A DNA stretch of 49,253 bases, taken from Dongia sedimenti. GTDB lineage: Bacteria > Pseudomonadota > Alphaproteobacteria > Dongiales > Dongiaceae. Both the position numbers and the translations under genes were made by a program. The stretch is from assembly GCA_030715195.1 (NCBI GenBank), contig JAUYVI010000014.1, forward strand, positions 1 through 49,253, given 5' to 3'. Numbering within the stretch: the first letter of the stretch is position 1; every line of letters begins with the position of its first letter. The notes beneath the pieces are model-generated. The model saw only the letters and a list, made by a program, of their open reading frames with translations. It made no database searches and was not told the origin of the DNA. This document shows positions 49,201 through 49,253 of this stretch, in pieces.

Positions 49201-49253
49201 TCAAGCGGCATGATTGACCCAGATGCGATCTTCCTTGATGAGGGTATTGGCGA
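49201..49253 (-). CDS. C-terminal end of an unidentified gene (partial)
   Basis: The minus strand reads an open frame from the right edge to a TGA at 49201-49203, giving the residues ANTLIKEDRIWVNHAA. It is only 16 codons and could be by chance, but it is followed by a repeat and then the ABC ATPase gene on the same strand, so the end of a permease, enzyme or binding protein of the same operon is plausible. The family cannot be told from so few residues. Confidence 0.35.
   Translation of the reverse strand, partial: ANTLIKEDRIWVNHAA

Noticed and set aside
46134-49217. 1027-residue plus-strand open frame at the right end.
   Set aside because: It is the complement of dadA, ridA, the enolase-superfamily gene and the ABC ATPase. 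The protein shows no domain and reads as typical antisense of GC-rich genes.
1-49253. CRISPR array, prophage, integrase, insertion sequence, rRNA or complete tRNA gene.
   Set aside because: No regularly spaced direct repeats, transposase or integrase motifs, or structured RNA gene other than the TPP riboswitch were found by reading the window.

Overview
The window is 49.3 kb of gene-dense, GC-rich DNA from a bacterial chromosome, most likely an alphaproteobacterium of the Rhodospirillales type. This rests on the GC-rich codon use, the AapJQMP general amino-acid transporter, an alphaproteobacterial-type MetC/CysK/ModBC gene set, a thiBPQ operon behind a TPP riboswitch, and short palindromic intergenic repeats of a kind common in that class. 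The order-level placement is an inference. No rRNA or tRNA gene, prophage, insertion sequence, CRISPR array or conjugation gene was seen. The content is largely metabolic, with a strong bias toward uptake and oxidation of amino acids, amines and other nitrogenous compounds.

Layout. 0.2-5.9 kb (minus): a tightly packed set reading metC, hisI, modB, modC, HAD hydrolase, gamma-glutamyltransferase, with overlapping or nearly abutting genes. 6.1-10.4 kb (plus): aapJQMP. 10.4-16.6 kb (minus): alaX, 3-mercaptopyruvate sulfurtransferase and a double-GNAT protein (4-nt overlaps), then chaC followed by a three-subunit flavin/iron-sulfur dehydrogenase of the HcnABC/opine-oxidase type, again with 4-nt overlaps at every junction. 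16.7-20.6 kb: a glutathione transferase, cysK, an M81 metallopeptidase and a Nudix hydrolase. 20.7-29.1 kb (plus): a trimethylamine-dehydrogenase-family flavoenzyme, a PPOX-family flavoprotein, a large MASE1-CHASE-PAS3 histidine kinase, a beta-carbonic anhydrase, a YCII protein and an M15-like zinc peptidase. 29.2-35.8 kb: an MFS transporter, then a divergent cluster built around a BetI-like TetR regulator: Rieske oxygenase and acyl-CoA dehydrogenase on one side, a second acyl-CoA dehydrogenase and a 2,4-dienoyl-CoA-reductase-like SDR on the other. 35.8-40.1 kb: mostly uncharacterised genes: two tandem paralogous small exported proteins, an outer-membrane barrel, a protein with two winged-helix segments, a conserved hypothetical and a degenerate receiver-GGDEF protein. 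40.2-45.2 kb: an APH/choline-kinase-like kinase, a histidine phosphatase and the TPP-riboswitch-controlled thiBPQ importer. 45.5-49.25 kb (minus): dadA, ridA, an atypical enolase-superfamily enzyme, an amino-acid ABC ATPase and the tail of one more gene.

How the genes may work together. Several loci look like complete routes: import of L-amino acids (Aap); oxidation of an imino or amino acid by the flavin heterotrimer, with ChaC as a possible source of 5-oxoproline; oxidation of an amine by the TMADH-like enzyme; and D-amino-acid oxidation by DadA with RidA removing the imine product, coupled to an enolase-superfamily enzyme and an ABC transporter. The thiamine importer sits near a kinase that could phosphorylate salvaged thiamine. 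The most promising leads for undescribed biology are the chaC-heterotrimer operon, the altered substrate pocket of the TMADH homologue, the BetI-like Rieske/acyl-CoA dehydrogenase divergon, the tandem exported paralogues ending in the same ten-residue motif, and the enolase-superfamily enzyme with non-canonical catalytic residues. No single spectacular new system is evident.
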